Shown here piece by piece: positions 34,627 through 42,788 of a DNA stretch of 64,000 bases. The position numbers and the translations under genes are program-made. A model generated the notes under the pieces. The model saw nothing but the letters and a program-made list of their open reading frames with translations. It had not been told where the DNA came from and did not search any database. Numbering within the stretch: position 1 is the first letter of the stretch; each line of letters begins with the position of its first letter. Origin of the DNA: Duganella sp. CF517 (GTDB lineage Bacteria > Pseudomonadota > Gammaproteobacteria > Burkholderiales > Burkholderiaceae_D); the NCBI RefSeq assembly GCF_900110275.1, contig NZ_FODC01000003.1, forward strand, positions 1 to 64,000. The letters run 5' to 3'.

Positions 34627-36109
34627 CCTTGTCGATCCACTTGCGGGCCGCTTCGGCGCCGGCGCGCCGGTGCTGAGCGACGGCGCGCACACCCTTGACG
34701 GCGCCGCGTTGCGCCAGCGGGTGGCGCAGATCTGCGCCGTGCTGCTGGCGCGCACGGCGCCGCGCGCGCCGGTGGCCATCCTGGCCGACAACAGCCCCGA
34801 ATGGCTCGCCGTCGACCTGGCCACCCAGCAGCTCGGACTGACCCTGGTGCCGCTGCCGCTATTTTTCACCGCGGCGCAATGGATGCATGTGCTCGCCGAC
34901 AGCGGCGCCACCGCGCTGTTTTGCGCCAACCCCGCGCAGGGCGCGGCGCTCGGCTTCGTCGGCGCCGTTGCCTGCGGCGGCGCGCTGGTGCTGTGCGAGG
35001 CGGCCGACACCGCCGCCGCGCGCCCCCCGGACGCGCTGGCCGGCATCCAGAAGATCACCTTCACCTCCGGCACCACGTCGACCCCGAAGGGCGTCTGCCT
35101 GAGCCTTGAGCAGCAGTGGCAGGTGGCGCGGGCGCTGCGCGACGGCGTCGCCGGCCTGGCACTGGAGCGCCATTTGTGCCTGCTGCCGTTCGCCGTGCTG
35201 CTCGAGAACATCGCCGGCCCGTACACGGCGCTGCTCAGCGGCGCCACCACCATTTGCCCGCCGCTGGCCGAGACCGGGCTGGCCGGCGCCAGCCGCTTCG
35301 ATCCGCTGGTGTGCCTGGCGGCCATCGAACGGCACCGCCCGCACAGCATCATCGTGCTGCCGCAGATGCTGCAGGCGCTGGTGGCGGTGAGCGCGCCAAA
35401 CGATCCGCGCCTGGCCAGCCTGCGCTTCGTGGCCGTCGGCGGCGCCAGGACGCCGCCGCGGCTGCTGGCGGCGGCGCGCGCGCGCGGGCTGCCCGTGTTC
35501 GAGGGCTATGGCCTGTCCGAGTGCGCCTCGGTGGTGGCGCTCAACCTGCCCGGCGCGGCACGCGAGGGCAGCGTCGGCAAGCCGCTGGCGCACCGTCCGG
35601 TGCGCATCGCCGCCGACGGCGAGATCGAGGTCGGCGGCGACGCCGCGCATTATCTGGGCCAGCCGCCTGGCCGGCCGGGCGACTGGCTGGCCACGGGCGA
35701 CCTCGGCCACCTCGACGCCGACGGCTTCCTGCACATCGACGGGCGCAAGAAGGACATCCTGATCACCGGCTACGGCCGCAACGTCTCGCCCGAATGGCCG
35801 GAAGCGGCGCTGCTGGGCACCGGCGCCATCGGCCAGGCGCTGGTGGTCGGCGACGCCCAGCCGTATCTGGCCGCGCTGATCGTGCCGCTGGCCCCCCACA
35901 TCGGCGCCGACCAGATCGCCGCGGCGGTGGCGCGCGCCAACCTCGACCTGCCCGACTACGCCCAGGTGCGGCGCTGGTCGCTGGCCGAGCCGTTCACGCC
36001 GGCCAACGGCCAGGCCACCGCCAACGGCCGTCCGCGCCGCGCCGTCATCCATCAACATTACGCGCCGCAGATCGCGGCGCTATACGACACCACGGAGACC
36101 ACCGCATGA
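34610..36109 (+). CDS. AMP-forming acyl ligase with Lys-to-Arg change at the catalytic site
   Basis: 499 aa. Adenylate-forming family motifs are FTSGTTSTPKGVCLS near residue 152, VFEGYGLSECASV near 299, TGDLGHLDADGFLHIDGRKK near 363, and ILITGYGRNVSPEW. Such enzymes activate a carboxylic acid as acyl-AMP for transfer to CoA or a carrier. In the C-terminal A10 motif, where most members read NG..TPT.K..R, this one reads NGQATANGRPRR: the usual catalytic Lys aligns with Arg. It may therefore work slowly, use a preformed adenylate, or do the thiolation half-reaction. The start at 34610 lies inside the T-hemolysin gene, and its stop overlaps the next start (ATGA). Confidence 0.85.
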   Translation: MHNLPDLVDPLAGRFGAGAPVLSDGAHTLDGAALRQRVAQICAVLLARTAPRAPVAILADNSPEWLAVDLATQQLGLTLVPLPLFFTAAQWMHVLADSGATALFCANPAQGAALGFVGAVACGGALVLCEAADTAAARPPDALAGIQKITFTSGTTSTPKGVCLSLEQQWQVARALRDGVAGLALERHLCLLPFAVLLENIAGPYTALLSGATTICPPLAETGLAGASRFDPLVCLAAIERHRPHSIIVLPQMLQALVAVSAPNDPRLASLRFVAVGGARTPPRLLAAARARGLPVFEGYGLSECASVVALNLPGAAREGSVGKPLAHRPVRIAADGEIEVGGDAAHYLGQPPGRPGDWLATGDLGHLDADGFLHIDGRKKDILITGYGRNVSPEWPEAALLGTGAIGQALVVGDAQPYLAALIVPLAPHIGADQIAAAVARANLDLPDYAQVRRWSLAEPFTPANGQATANGRPRRAVIHQHYAPQIAALYDTTETTA

Positions 36110-36780
36110 ATTTCTTCGACACCCTCAAGGCCGGCTCGGAGCCGGAGCGCCAGCGCCTGTTCGCCATCCCGATCATCCAGGACGCGCTGCGCGGCCACGT
36201 CACCACCGCCCAGTATGTGGCCTTCCTCGGCCAGGCCTACCACCACGTGCGGCACACGGTACCGCTGCTGATGGCCTGCGGCAGCCGCCTCGACGCGCGC
36301 CGCGAATGGCTGCGCGAGGCCATCGCCGACTATATCGCCGAGGAGGTCGGCCACCAGGAATGGATCTTGTCCGACATCGAGGCGTGCGGCGGCGACGCCG
36401 ACGCCGTGCGCCACGGCCGGCCGCACCCCAGCACCGAGTTGATGGTCGCCTACGCCTACCACCAGGTCGACCGCGGCAACCCGGTCGGCTTCTTCGGCAT
36501 GGTCCACGTGCTCGAGGGCACCAGCACGGCGCTGGCCACGCACGCGGCCGAGACCATGCGCGGCGCGCTCGGGCTGCCGCCGCAGGCGTTCAGCTATCTG
36601 AGCTCGCACGGCAGCCTCGACCTCGAACACGTGGCCTTCTTCGAAACGCTGATGAACCGGCTCGATGCGAGCGACGACCAGGGCGCCGTGCTGCACGTGG
36701 CGCGCATGATGTACGGGTTGTACGGCGACGTGTTCCGCAGCCTGCCGCACGGCGCGGCGTTGTTCGACGGCGGGGCCTGA
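36106..36780 (+). CDS. Haem-oxygenase-like (TenA/diiron) redox protein
   Basis: 224 aa, all-helical. Candidate metal ligands lie in helices in the order expected of haem-oxygenase-like diiron oxidases: YHHVRHTVPLL, YIAEEVGHQEWILSDIE (near residues 77-90), FGMVHVLEGTSTA and GSLDLEHVAFFETLM. Members such as UndA cleave or oxidise fatty acids or amino acids with O2; others (TenA, PqqC) have no metal. The Glu/His/Asp pattern here favours the iron-containing group. Overlaps the ligase gene by 4 bases and is followed after one base by the SDR gene, so it surely acts in the same pathway. Substrate unknown. Confidence 0.8.
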   Translation: MNFFDTLKAGSEPERQRLFAIPIIQDALRGHVTTAQYVAFLGQAYHHVRHTVPLLMACGSRLDARREWLREAIADYIAEEVGHQEWILSDIEACGGDADAVRHGRPHPSTELMVAYAYHQVDRGNPVGFFGMVHVLEGTSTALATHAAETMRGALGLPPQAFSYLSSHGSLDLEHVAFFETLMNRLDASDDQGAVLHVARMMYGLYGDVFRSLPHGAALFDGGA

Positions 36781-36781
36781 C

Positions 36782-37576
36782 GTGGGCGCGCGCATCCCCG
36801 CCCGCCACCGCGCGGTCATCACCGGCGCCGGCGGCGGCATCGGCGCGGCCATCGCGCGCCGGCTGGCGCCCGGCGCCGACGCGCTGATCCTGGTCGGGCG
36901 CCGCGCCGCGCCGCTGCAGGCGCTGCGCGCCGAGCTGCCGGTGCCGGTGCAACTGGTGTGCGGCGACCTGACCGAGGCGGCCACGCTGGCGGCCATCGAG
37001 TCGGCCGCGCGCGCCGCCGGCGGCGTCAACCTGCTGGTCAACAACGCCGGCGTGAGCGGCTTCCACAGTTTCGAGACGCAGCCGGCCGACGCCATCCGTG
37101 CCATGCTCGACACCAATCTGCTGGCGCCGATGTTGCTCACGCGCCAGCTGTTGCCGCTGCTGCGGCAGGCGCCGTCGGCGCAGATCGTCAACATCGGTTC
37201 GGTGCTCGGCGCGCTCGGCTTTCCCGGCTTCGCCGCCTACGGCGCCAGCAAGGCCGGCCTGGCCGGGTTTTCGCAGGCGCTGCGGCGCGAATTGTCCGAC
37301 ACCGGCGTCGAGGTGCGCCACTTCGCCCCGCGCGCCACCCGCACCGGCATCAACAGCGAGGCCGTCAGCGCCATGAACGGCGAACTGAAGACGGCCGAGG
37401 ACACGCCCGAGGCGGTCGCCGCCGAGTTCATCGCCTTCCTCGAAGGCGCCGCCTGGCAGCGCACGCTGGGCGCCGGCGAGCGCTTTTTCGTGCTGCTCAA
37501 TAAGCTGCTGCCGGGCCTGCCCGACGGCGCGATCCGCAAGCAATTGCCGGTGATCCGCAAACACCTGCCCAAGTAA
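36782..37576 (+). CDS. Short-chain dehydrogenase/reductase of the T-hemolysin cluster
   Basis: 264 aa from a GTG at 36782, one base after the preceding stop. SDR motifs are ITGAGGGIGAAIARRL (cofactor loop), LLVNNAGVSGFHSF, Ser in NIGSVLGALGFPGF, and Tyr/Lys in AYGASKAGLAGFSQALRREL. HFAPRATRTGINSEAVSAM is the lid region. Cytosolic NAD(P)H-dependent reductase. Given its neighbours it probably reduces a ketone or aldehyde made by the ligase and diiron partner; that is inference. Confidence 0.85.
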   Translation: MGARIPARHRAVITGAGGGIGAAIARRLAPGADALILVGRRAAPLQALRAELPVPVQLVCGDLTEAATLAAIESAARAAGGVNLLVNNAGVSGFHSFETQPADAIRAMLDTNLLAPMLLTRQLLPLLRQAPSAQIVNIGSVLGALGFPGFAAYGASKAGLAGFSQALRRELSDTGVEVRHFAPRATRTGINSEAVSAMNGELKTAEDTPEAVAAEFIAFLEGAAWQRTLGAGERFFVLLNKLLPGLPDGAIRKQLPVIRKHLPK

Positions 37577-37588
37577 AGGAAATCGACC

Positions 37589-38251
37589 ATGCAAGCCACC
37601 ACCATGAAACACTTCCGCCGCCGCGCGCTGGCGCTGCTGGCCGCCGCCTGCCTGCCATGGGCCGCGCTGGCCGGCGTGCCGGAGGATGTCGCCAAACTGC
37701 AACAGCAATGGGAGCAGATCCGCTACAAGACGCCGGCCGACGCCCAGGAGCCGCAGTACGAACGCCTGCTGGGCGAGGCGCGCGCCAGCGCCGCCCAGCA
37801 CCCGGGCAGCGCCGACCTGCTGATCTGGCAGGCCATCATCGAATCGACCTACGCCGGCGCCAGGGGCGGCCTGGGCGCGCTGTCGAACGCCAAGAACGCG
37901 CGCCAGGCGCTGGAGCAGGCGCTGGCCATCGATCCGGACGCCCTGGCGGGCTCCGCCTACACCAGCCTGGGCTCGCTGTACTACCAGGTGCCGGGCTGGC
38001 CGATCGGCTTCGGCGACGACAAGAAGGCGCTCGAGCTGCTTAAAAAAGGGTTGGCGGTCAATCCGGACGGCATCGATCCGAACTTTTTTTACGGCGACTA
38101 CCTGTTCCGCAAGGGCGACTACGCCGAGGCCGGCCGCGCGCTCAACAAGGCGCTGCAGGCGCCGCCGCGTCCGGGCCGCAAGGTGGCCGACGAGGGCCGT
38201 CGTGCCGAGATCCAACAATTGCTGGACAAAATCGCCGCCAAGCGCAAATAA
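37589..38251 (+). CDS. Exported TPR-like protein
   Basis: 220 aa. Signal peptide (FRRRALALLAAACLPWAALA, cleaved near AG). The mature part is helical with TPR-like pairs: LGEARASAAQHPGSADLLIW, ARQALEQALAIDPDALAGSA, KALELLKKGLAVNPDGIDPN and GDYLFRKGDYAEAGRALNKA. Probably periplasmic, binding other proteins. AAAGGA precedes the ATG, 12 bases after the SDR stop; the response-regulator gene follows after 20 bases, so it links the enzyme cluster to the two-component system. Whether it is a sensor accessory or a pathway protein is unknown. Confidence 0.75.
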   Translation: MQATTMKHFRRRALALLAAACLPWAALAGVPEDVAKLQQQWEQIRYKTPADAQEPQYERLLGEARASAAQHPGSADLLIWQAIIESTYAGARGGLGALSNAKNARQALEQALAIDPDALAGSAYTSLGSLYYQVPGWPIGFGDDKKALELLKKGLAVNPDGIDPNFFYGDYLFRKGDYAEAGRALNKALQAPPRPGRKVADEGRRAEIQQLLDKIAAKRK

Positions 38252-38271
38252 TCGGACAGGGAGGCGGCCAC

Positions 38272-38937
38272 TTGAGAATTTTGCTGGTAGAGGACGATCC
38301 ACTGATCGCGAGCGGATTGCTGGTGGCGCTGCGGCGCGCCCATTACACCGTCGAGCACGTGGACGACGGCCCGGCCGCGCTCGCCGCGCTCGGCCACAAC
38401 CACTTCGATCTGGCGGTGCTCGACCTGGGCCTGCCCACGCTCGACGGCACCGAGGTGCTGCGCGCGGTGCGCGCCGGCGGCGACCCGATCCCGGTGCTGA
38501 TCCTGTCGGCGCGCGACGCCACGCGCGACCGCATCGCCGGGCTCGATCTGGGCGCCGACGACTACCTGGTCAAACCGTTCGAGCTCGACGAGCTGCTGGC
38601 GCGCCTGCGGGTGCTGGCGCGCCGCCGCAGCGGGCGCCAGGTCAACCAGTTGGTGCTGGGCGCGCTGGTGTTGCAGCCGGAGAGCCTGGCGGCCAGCTGG
38701 CAGGGCCGGCCGGTCGAGCTTCAGCGGCTCGAATTCCTGCTGTTGCAACAGCTGGCGGAAAACCCGCGACGCGTGTTCAACCGCGCCCAGCTCGAGGAGA
38801 CCCTGTACGGCTGGGGCGAGGGCGCCGAGAGCAACACCATCGATGTCCACGTGCACCACCTGCGCAAGAAAATCGCCCCGGCCATCATCAAGACCGTGCG
38901 CGGCGTCGGCTACCGCATCGGCGACCTGGCGCCATGA
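38272..38937 (+). CDS. OmpR-family response regulator
   Basis: 221 aa from a TTG at 38272 preceded by GGGAGG. Receiver domain: ILLVEDDPLIASGLLVALRR (acidic pair), LAVLDLGLPTLDGTEVLRAV with phospho-Asp near residue 51, ILSARDAT and YLVKPFEL (Lys near 102). The C-terminal winged helix (QRLEFLLLQQLAENPRRVFN, DVHVHHLRKKIAP, TVRGVGYRIG) binds DNA. Its stop overlaps the sensor kinase start (ATGA). Closest in layout to QseB/TctD-type regulators; it probably controls the cluster it ends or a separate regulon. Confidence 0.9.
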   Translation: MRILLVEDDPLIASGLLVALRRAHYTVEHVDDGPAALAALGHNHFDLAVLDLGLPTLDGTEVLRAVRAGGDPIPVLILSARDATRDRIAGLDLGADDYLVKPFELDELLARLRVLARRRSGRQVNQLVLGALVLQPESLAASWQGRPVELQRLEFLLLQQLAENPRRVFNRAQLEETLYGWGEGAESNTIDVHVHHLRKKIAPAIIKTVRGVGYRIGDLAP

Positions 38938-40322
38938 GCACCAAACTGTATTCCGGACGGCGCCGGCTGGTGGCGGCCACCTTGCTGTGCATGCTGGCCA
39001 TCTTCGGCGGCATCGGCCTGGGCGCGCACCACGTGGCGCGGCGCGAGTCCGACGAGCTGTTCAGCGCGCGCCTGGCGACGTCGGCGCGCGTGCTCGAGGC
39101 GCTGGTGGCGCATCAACTGACGTCGGCCACGATCAACAAGCCGTTGGTGATCGCGCTGCCGCGCGAGCTCGAGACCAGCACCAGCAACGAGCCCAAGGTG
39201 TACGGCCACCGCTACGAGACCAAGATCGCGTTCCAGGTGTGGCGCGACGACGGCGCCTTGCTGGCCAAATCGGCGTCGGCGCCGACGGTGGCGCTGGCGC
39301 CGCTGCGGGCCGGCTTTTCCGAACATCCGATCGGCGGCGTGCCGTGGCAGGTGTTTGGACTGCGCTCGGGCAACGTCTGGGTGCTGACGGCCGAAAAGGA
39401 CGAGGTGCGCCAGGAGATGTCGCACGACGTCGGCATGTCGATCCTGACCCCGCTCGCCGCCGGCGGTGTGCTGATGCTGGTGGCCGTCAACTTCCTGTTG
39501 CTGCGCAATATGCGGCCGCTGTCGTCGCTGGCCGCGCTGATCGCCGCGCGCGCGCCCGAGTCGCTCGACATCGTCGAGCTGCCGGCCACGCCGCTGGAGC
39601 TGGCGCCCATCATCACCGAGCTCAACCACCTGCTCGACCGCATCCGCGCCGCTTTCGAGCGCGAACAGCGCTTCCTCAACGCGGCCGCGCACGAGATCCG
39701 CACGCCGATCGCGGCGGTGCAGCTGCACATGGAAAACGCGCTGCGCGCGAGCACGCCGGCCCAGCGGCAAAGCTCGCTCGAATCGGCGATGGCCGGGGCG
39801 CGCCGCACCAGCAAGCTGGCCGAGCAGCTGCTGGCACTGAGCCGCATCACCGCCGGCGGCGACGCCTGCCAAATGCAGCGGTTGTCGCTGCGTGCGCTGT
39901 GCTGCGAGGTGATCGGCGCCGTCGAGCCGCTGATCGACCGCCGCGGCCAAAGCGTCGGCCTCGACGCCCAGCACGAGTGCCATGTGCGGGGCGAGCCGTC
40001 GCAGCTGCAGCGCATGCTGCAAAACCTGATCGATAACGCCTCGGTCCATGGCGCCGCCCACGGCGACATCCTGGTCACGCTCGACGCCGTCGACGGCATG
40101 GCGCTGCTGGGCGTGTCGAACGACGGCGTGCCGATCCCGGACAACGAGCTGGCCAACCTGTTCACGCCGTATTACCGGCTACCGGGCGCGGCCGTCGGCG
40201 GCCACGGGCTGGGCCTGGCCATCGTCAAGGAGATCGTCGACCAGCACCACGGCCGCATCGTCGTGCAGACCAGGGAAGACGGGCGCGGCACGCTGGTGCT
40301 GGTGAGTTTGCCGCTGGCGTAG
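38934..40322 (+). CDS. Membrane sensor histidine kinase (QseC/TctE type)
   Basis: 462 aa. Two membrane segments (residues ~12-30 and ~165-187) flank a periplasmic sensor domain of ~130 residues with a YGHRYETKIAFQVWRDDG core as in the 2CSK_N sensor. Cytoplasmic part: phospho-acceptor NAAAHEIRTPIAAVQLHMEN (His near 254), N box MLQNLIDNASVHGA near 362, and G box GGHGLGLAIVKEI near 423. It phosphorylates the response regulator encoded just upstream. The signal is unknown. Confidence 0.9.
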   Translation: MSTKLYSGRRRLVAATLLCMLAIFGGIGLGAHHVARRESDELFSARLATSARVLEALVAHQLTSATINKPLVIALPRELETSTSNEPKVYGHRYETKIAFQVWRDDGALLAKSASAPTVALAPLRAGFSEHPIGGVPWQVFGLRSGNVWVLTAEKDEVRQEMSHDVGMSILTPLAAGGVLMLVAVNFLLLRNMRPLSSLAALIAARAPESLDIVELPATPLELAPIITELNHLLDRIRAAFEREQRFLNAAAHEIRTPIAAVQLHMENALRASTPAQRQSSLESAMAGARRTSKLAEQLLALSRITAGGDACQMQRLSLRALCCEVIGAVEPLIDRRGQSVGLDAQHECHVRGEPSQLQRMLQNLIDNASVHGAAHGDILVTLDAVDGMALLGVSNDGVPIPDNELANLFTPYYRLPGAAVGGHGLGLAIVKEIVDQHHGRIVVQTREDGRGTLVLVSLPLA

Positions 40323-40348
40323 TGCGCCGCGCGATCGCCGGGCGCCCC

Positions 40349-40777
40349 TCACATCCGCTGTCCCGGCAGCAGGCTGGCCTGGCGCACCCATTCGGCGAAC
40401 CGGATTTCGTCGAGCGGGTCTTCCGCGCGGACGTCGAGGTGGCGCACACCGGCTGTTTTGGACGCGCCCGGCGGCAGCGGATCGAGAAAGCCGCCGTTGA
40501 AGAAGGTCACTTTCACATACGTGGTGAAACAATGGAAGCCCAGGAACCAGCCCTGGTCGGCGATTCCGTATAGGGGCGTGTTCCATTTGACCGCCTTGGC
40601 CACGCCGGGGACGGTGCGGACGATGATCTCGTCCAAGCGTCGTCCAAGGTCGCTTTTCCAGCCCGGCATGGCTGCGATGTAGGCCTGCACCGGCGCGTCG
40701 CCGTAGGCCTTCGGAATTTGCGGATTGCCGCCCGAAAGGAGGGCCGGCCCGGTTGTGGTAACGGGTTTTGTCGCCAT
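40349..40777 (-). CDS. DUF1801 protein
   Basis: 142 aa. PVQAYIAAMPGWKSDLGRRL, VRTVPGVAKAVKWNTPLYGI and WFLGFHCFTTYVKVTFFNG match DUF1801 (YdhG-like), small frataxin-fold-like proteins of unknown function that may bind metal or ligand. Converges on the sensor kinase gene. No operon partner. Confidence 0.8.
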   Translation of the reverse strand: MATKPVTTTGPALLSGGNPQIPKAYGDAPVQAYIAAMPGWKSDLGRRLDEIIVRTVPGVAKAVKWNTPLYGIADQGWFLGFHCFTTYVKVTFFNGGFLDPLPPGASKTAGVRHLDVRAEDPLDEIRFAEWVRQASLLPGQRM

Positions 40778-40876
40778 GGCGTCAGCTCCACGGATGGATG
40801 GGTGAACCGTCCAGGATACCCGATTGTACGCCGATCACGCCCGCCGCGTCGGCGCATCGGTGCAGGCGCCAGCCGT

Positions 40877-42580
40877 CTACCGAGCGGCGGCCCGGACGAC
40901 CCGATTTCTGCCATCATGCTTGGCCTGGTACAGCGCCTTGTCGGCCGCCTGGAACAGCGCCGCCGGCTCGGCGCCATGGTCCGGGTAGCCGGCCACGCCC
41001 AACGACGCGGTGGTGCGCACGGTGTGGCCGCCGTGCGTCACCTGGAGCGCTTCGATCAAGCCGCGAATGACCTCCGCGCGCTGCGCCGCCAGGCCGATGT
41101 CGCAATCGGGCAGCAGCACGACCATCTCCTCGCCGCCGAAGCGGCAAGCCACGTCGCACGCGCGGATGTTCGTCAGCAGCACCTGCGCCACCCGCTTGAG
41201 GATGGTGTCGCCGCCGTCGTGGCCGTAGGTGTCGTTGGTGCGCTTGAAGTGATCCAGGTCCAGGACCACGATCGCCAGCGGCTTGGCGCTCCGCTGCGAG
41301 CGTATCAGTTCGCGCCGCAGCGTCTCGTCCATGTAACGGCGGTTGTACAAATCGGTCAGCGGATCGATGATCGATTGCAGGCGCAAGGTCTCGCGCAATT
41401 TGATGTTACTCATCGACATGGAAATCTCTTCGCTCAGTGTGGCGAGCAGCTCGCGCTGGCGGTCGAAGATGTCGTGCTGCGCGGGCGCCGCGTACAGCGT
41501 CAGGCACCCCAGCACGGCGTCCTGCGTCACCAGCGGCATGCAGACGCGCGGACCGGCGCCGGCGTGGTCGGCGCTGCCATGCCGGCAATGCAAATCGCCG
41601 TCGCCCGCGCAGAAGTGGACGGTGCCGCGCCGCACCGCCCAGCATTGTTCCGGTTCGATGACGTCGGCATCGTCGGCCAGCTCGCCCCATCTGGCCTTGC
41701 GCTCCAGCGTATCGCGCGAATTGCGGTACAGGTAAAGGCTGCCGGACACGCCGGGTACCAGCTTCCGGCAGAAAGTGGAGACGATCAGCGATGCCTCTTC
41801 GACGGTGGAGACGCATTCGAGCGCGTGCAGCATGTCGGCGCTGACCGCCAGCTGCTGGTTGCGCAGCTCCGACGCGGCGGCGGCGCGGCGCAGCGCCTCG
41901 GTGTTTTCCGCCGCCAGCCGTTCGGCGTTGGCGCGCGCGCGCAGCGAGCGCAGGCCGACCAGCAACGCCACCGCCAGCAGTATCATCTCGGCGATATTGA
42001 CCGCCGCGCTGATGTACATGGCGTTGCGGGCGCCGCGCGTCAGCTTGTCGCGCAACTCGTCGCGGTGGACCGACAGCGACGACAGCTCGCCGCCGATCAG
42101 GTTGCGCAGGATTTCCATGTGCGTGCGGCCGGCGCCCGCCGCGACGACCTTTTCGGCGGCGGCGAATCCCTGCTCGCGGCGCATCGCGATCGTCTCGGCC
42201 ATCAAACCGAGCTTGAGGTCCAGCGAGACCTTGATGCTGGCCAGCGCCTCGCGCTCGCCCGGATCGGTGCTTTCTTGCCACAGCGTCGCCCGCAGCGGCT
42301 CGATCATGCTCACGGCCGCATGGTAGGGCTGCAGGAATTCCTCCTTGCCGGTCAGGATGAAGCCGCGCTGTCCGGTCTCGGCGTCCACCACCAGCGCCAG
42401 TATCGACTGGTAATGGCGCTCCTTGGCCGAGGTGACTTTCAGCTGCGCCATGGTGTGCTGAACGCTGCGGTTGGTCAGATAGGGCAACGTGCCGACCCCG
42501 CCCATGAACACCAGCAAGATGAAAGCGAGCCACTTGATGCGGGATTCACTGGAGATCATGGTCATGGGCGGCGTGTGCAT
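40877..42580 (-). CDS. Membrane diguanylate cyclase (CHASE3-GAF-GGDEF)
   Basis: 567 aa from the ATG at 42580 (a TTG at 42586 and ATGs at 42565 and 42559 are alternatives; none has a clear ribosome site). Membrane segment 1 (~residues 15-33), a CHASE3-like helical sensor (DAETGQRGFILTGKEEFLQP), membrane segment 2 (~190-210), then a GAF-like domain (ALECVSTVEEASLIVSTFCR, RVCMPLVTQDAVLGCLTLYA) and GGDEF. The catalytic signature is RFGGEEMVVLLPD, the active GG(E/D)EF form; the DPLTDLYNRRYMDETLRREL region starts the domain. It should make c-di-GMP in response to an extracellular and a cytoplasmic cue. Confidence 0.9.
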   Translation of the reverse strand: MHTPPMTMISSESRIKWLAFILLVFMGGVGTLPYLTNRSVQHTMAQLKVTSAKERHYQSILALVVDAETGQRGFILTGKEEFLQPYHAAVSMIEPLRATLWQESTDPGEREALASIKVSLDLKLGLMAETIAMRREQGFAAAEKVVAAGAGRTHMEILRNLIGGELSSLSVHRDELRDKLTRGARNAMYISAAVNIAEMILLAVALLVGLRSLRARANAERLAAENTEALRRAAAASELRNQQLAVSADMLHALECVSTVEEASLIVSTFCRKLVPGVSGSLYLYRNSRDTLERKARWGELADDADVIEPEQCWAVRRGTVHFCAGDGDLHCRHGSADHAGAGPRVCMPLVTQDAVLGCLTLYAAPAQHDIFDRQRELLATLSEEISMSMSNIKLRETLRLQSIIDPLTDLYNRRYMDETLRRELIRSQRSAKPLAIVVLDLDHFKRTNDTYGHDGGDTILKRVAQVLLTNIRACDVACRFGGEEMVVLLPDCDIGLAAQRAEVIRGLIEALQVTHGGHTVRTTASLGVAGYPDHGAEPAALFQAADKALYQAKHDGRNRVVRAAAR

Positions 42581-42788
42581 GCCCAATCATGAATCGAAAA
42601 CATGGTGTCTCAAAGCAAGTTTGTGCGCCGTCGCAGTCCGGCGCGGGGATTCGTCGTGCCGTCGCCACACTCGGCGCCGGGCTGGTTGGCAACGTTCGCA
42701 ACATTAGCAGACTAGAATAGTTGAATTGACACTCTTGGTCGATAAGTCCGTTAAGATATTGGCATTTAACAATTTTTGGGATGCAGCT

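Noticed and set aside
33913..35352. 479-aa minus-strand open frame opposite T-hemolysin and ligase genes
   Set aside because: No ribosome site, crosses two well-supported genes, low-complexity Ser/Ala/Arg composition typical of antisense shadows.
42726..42728. TTG at 42726 as start of the sigma-54 activator
   Set aside because: It is the first codon of a TTGACA likely to be a -35 box and has no ribosome site; the TTG at 42789 is preceded by GGGA. Not certain.
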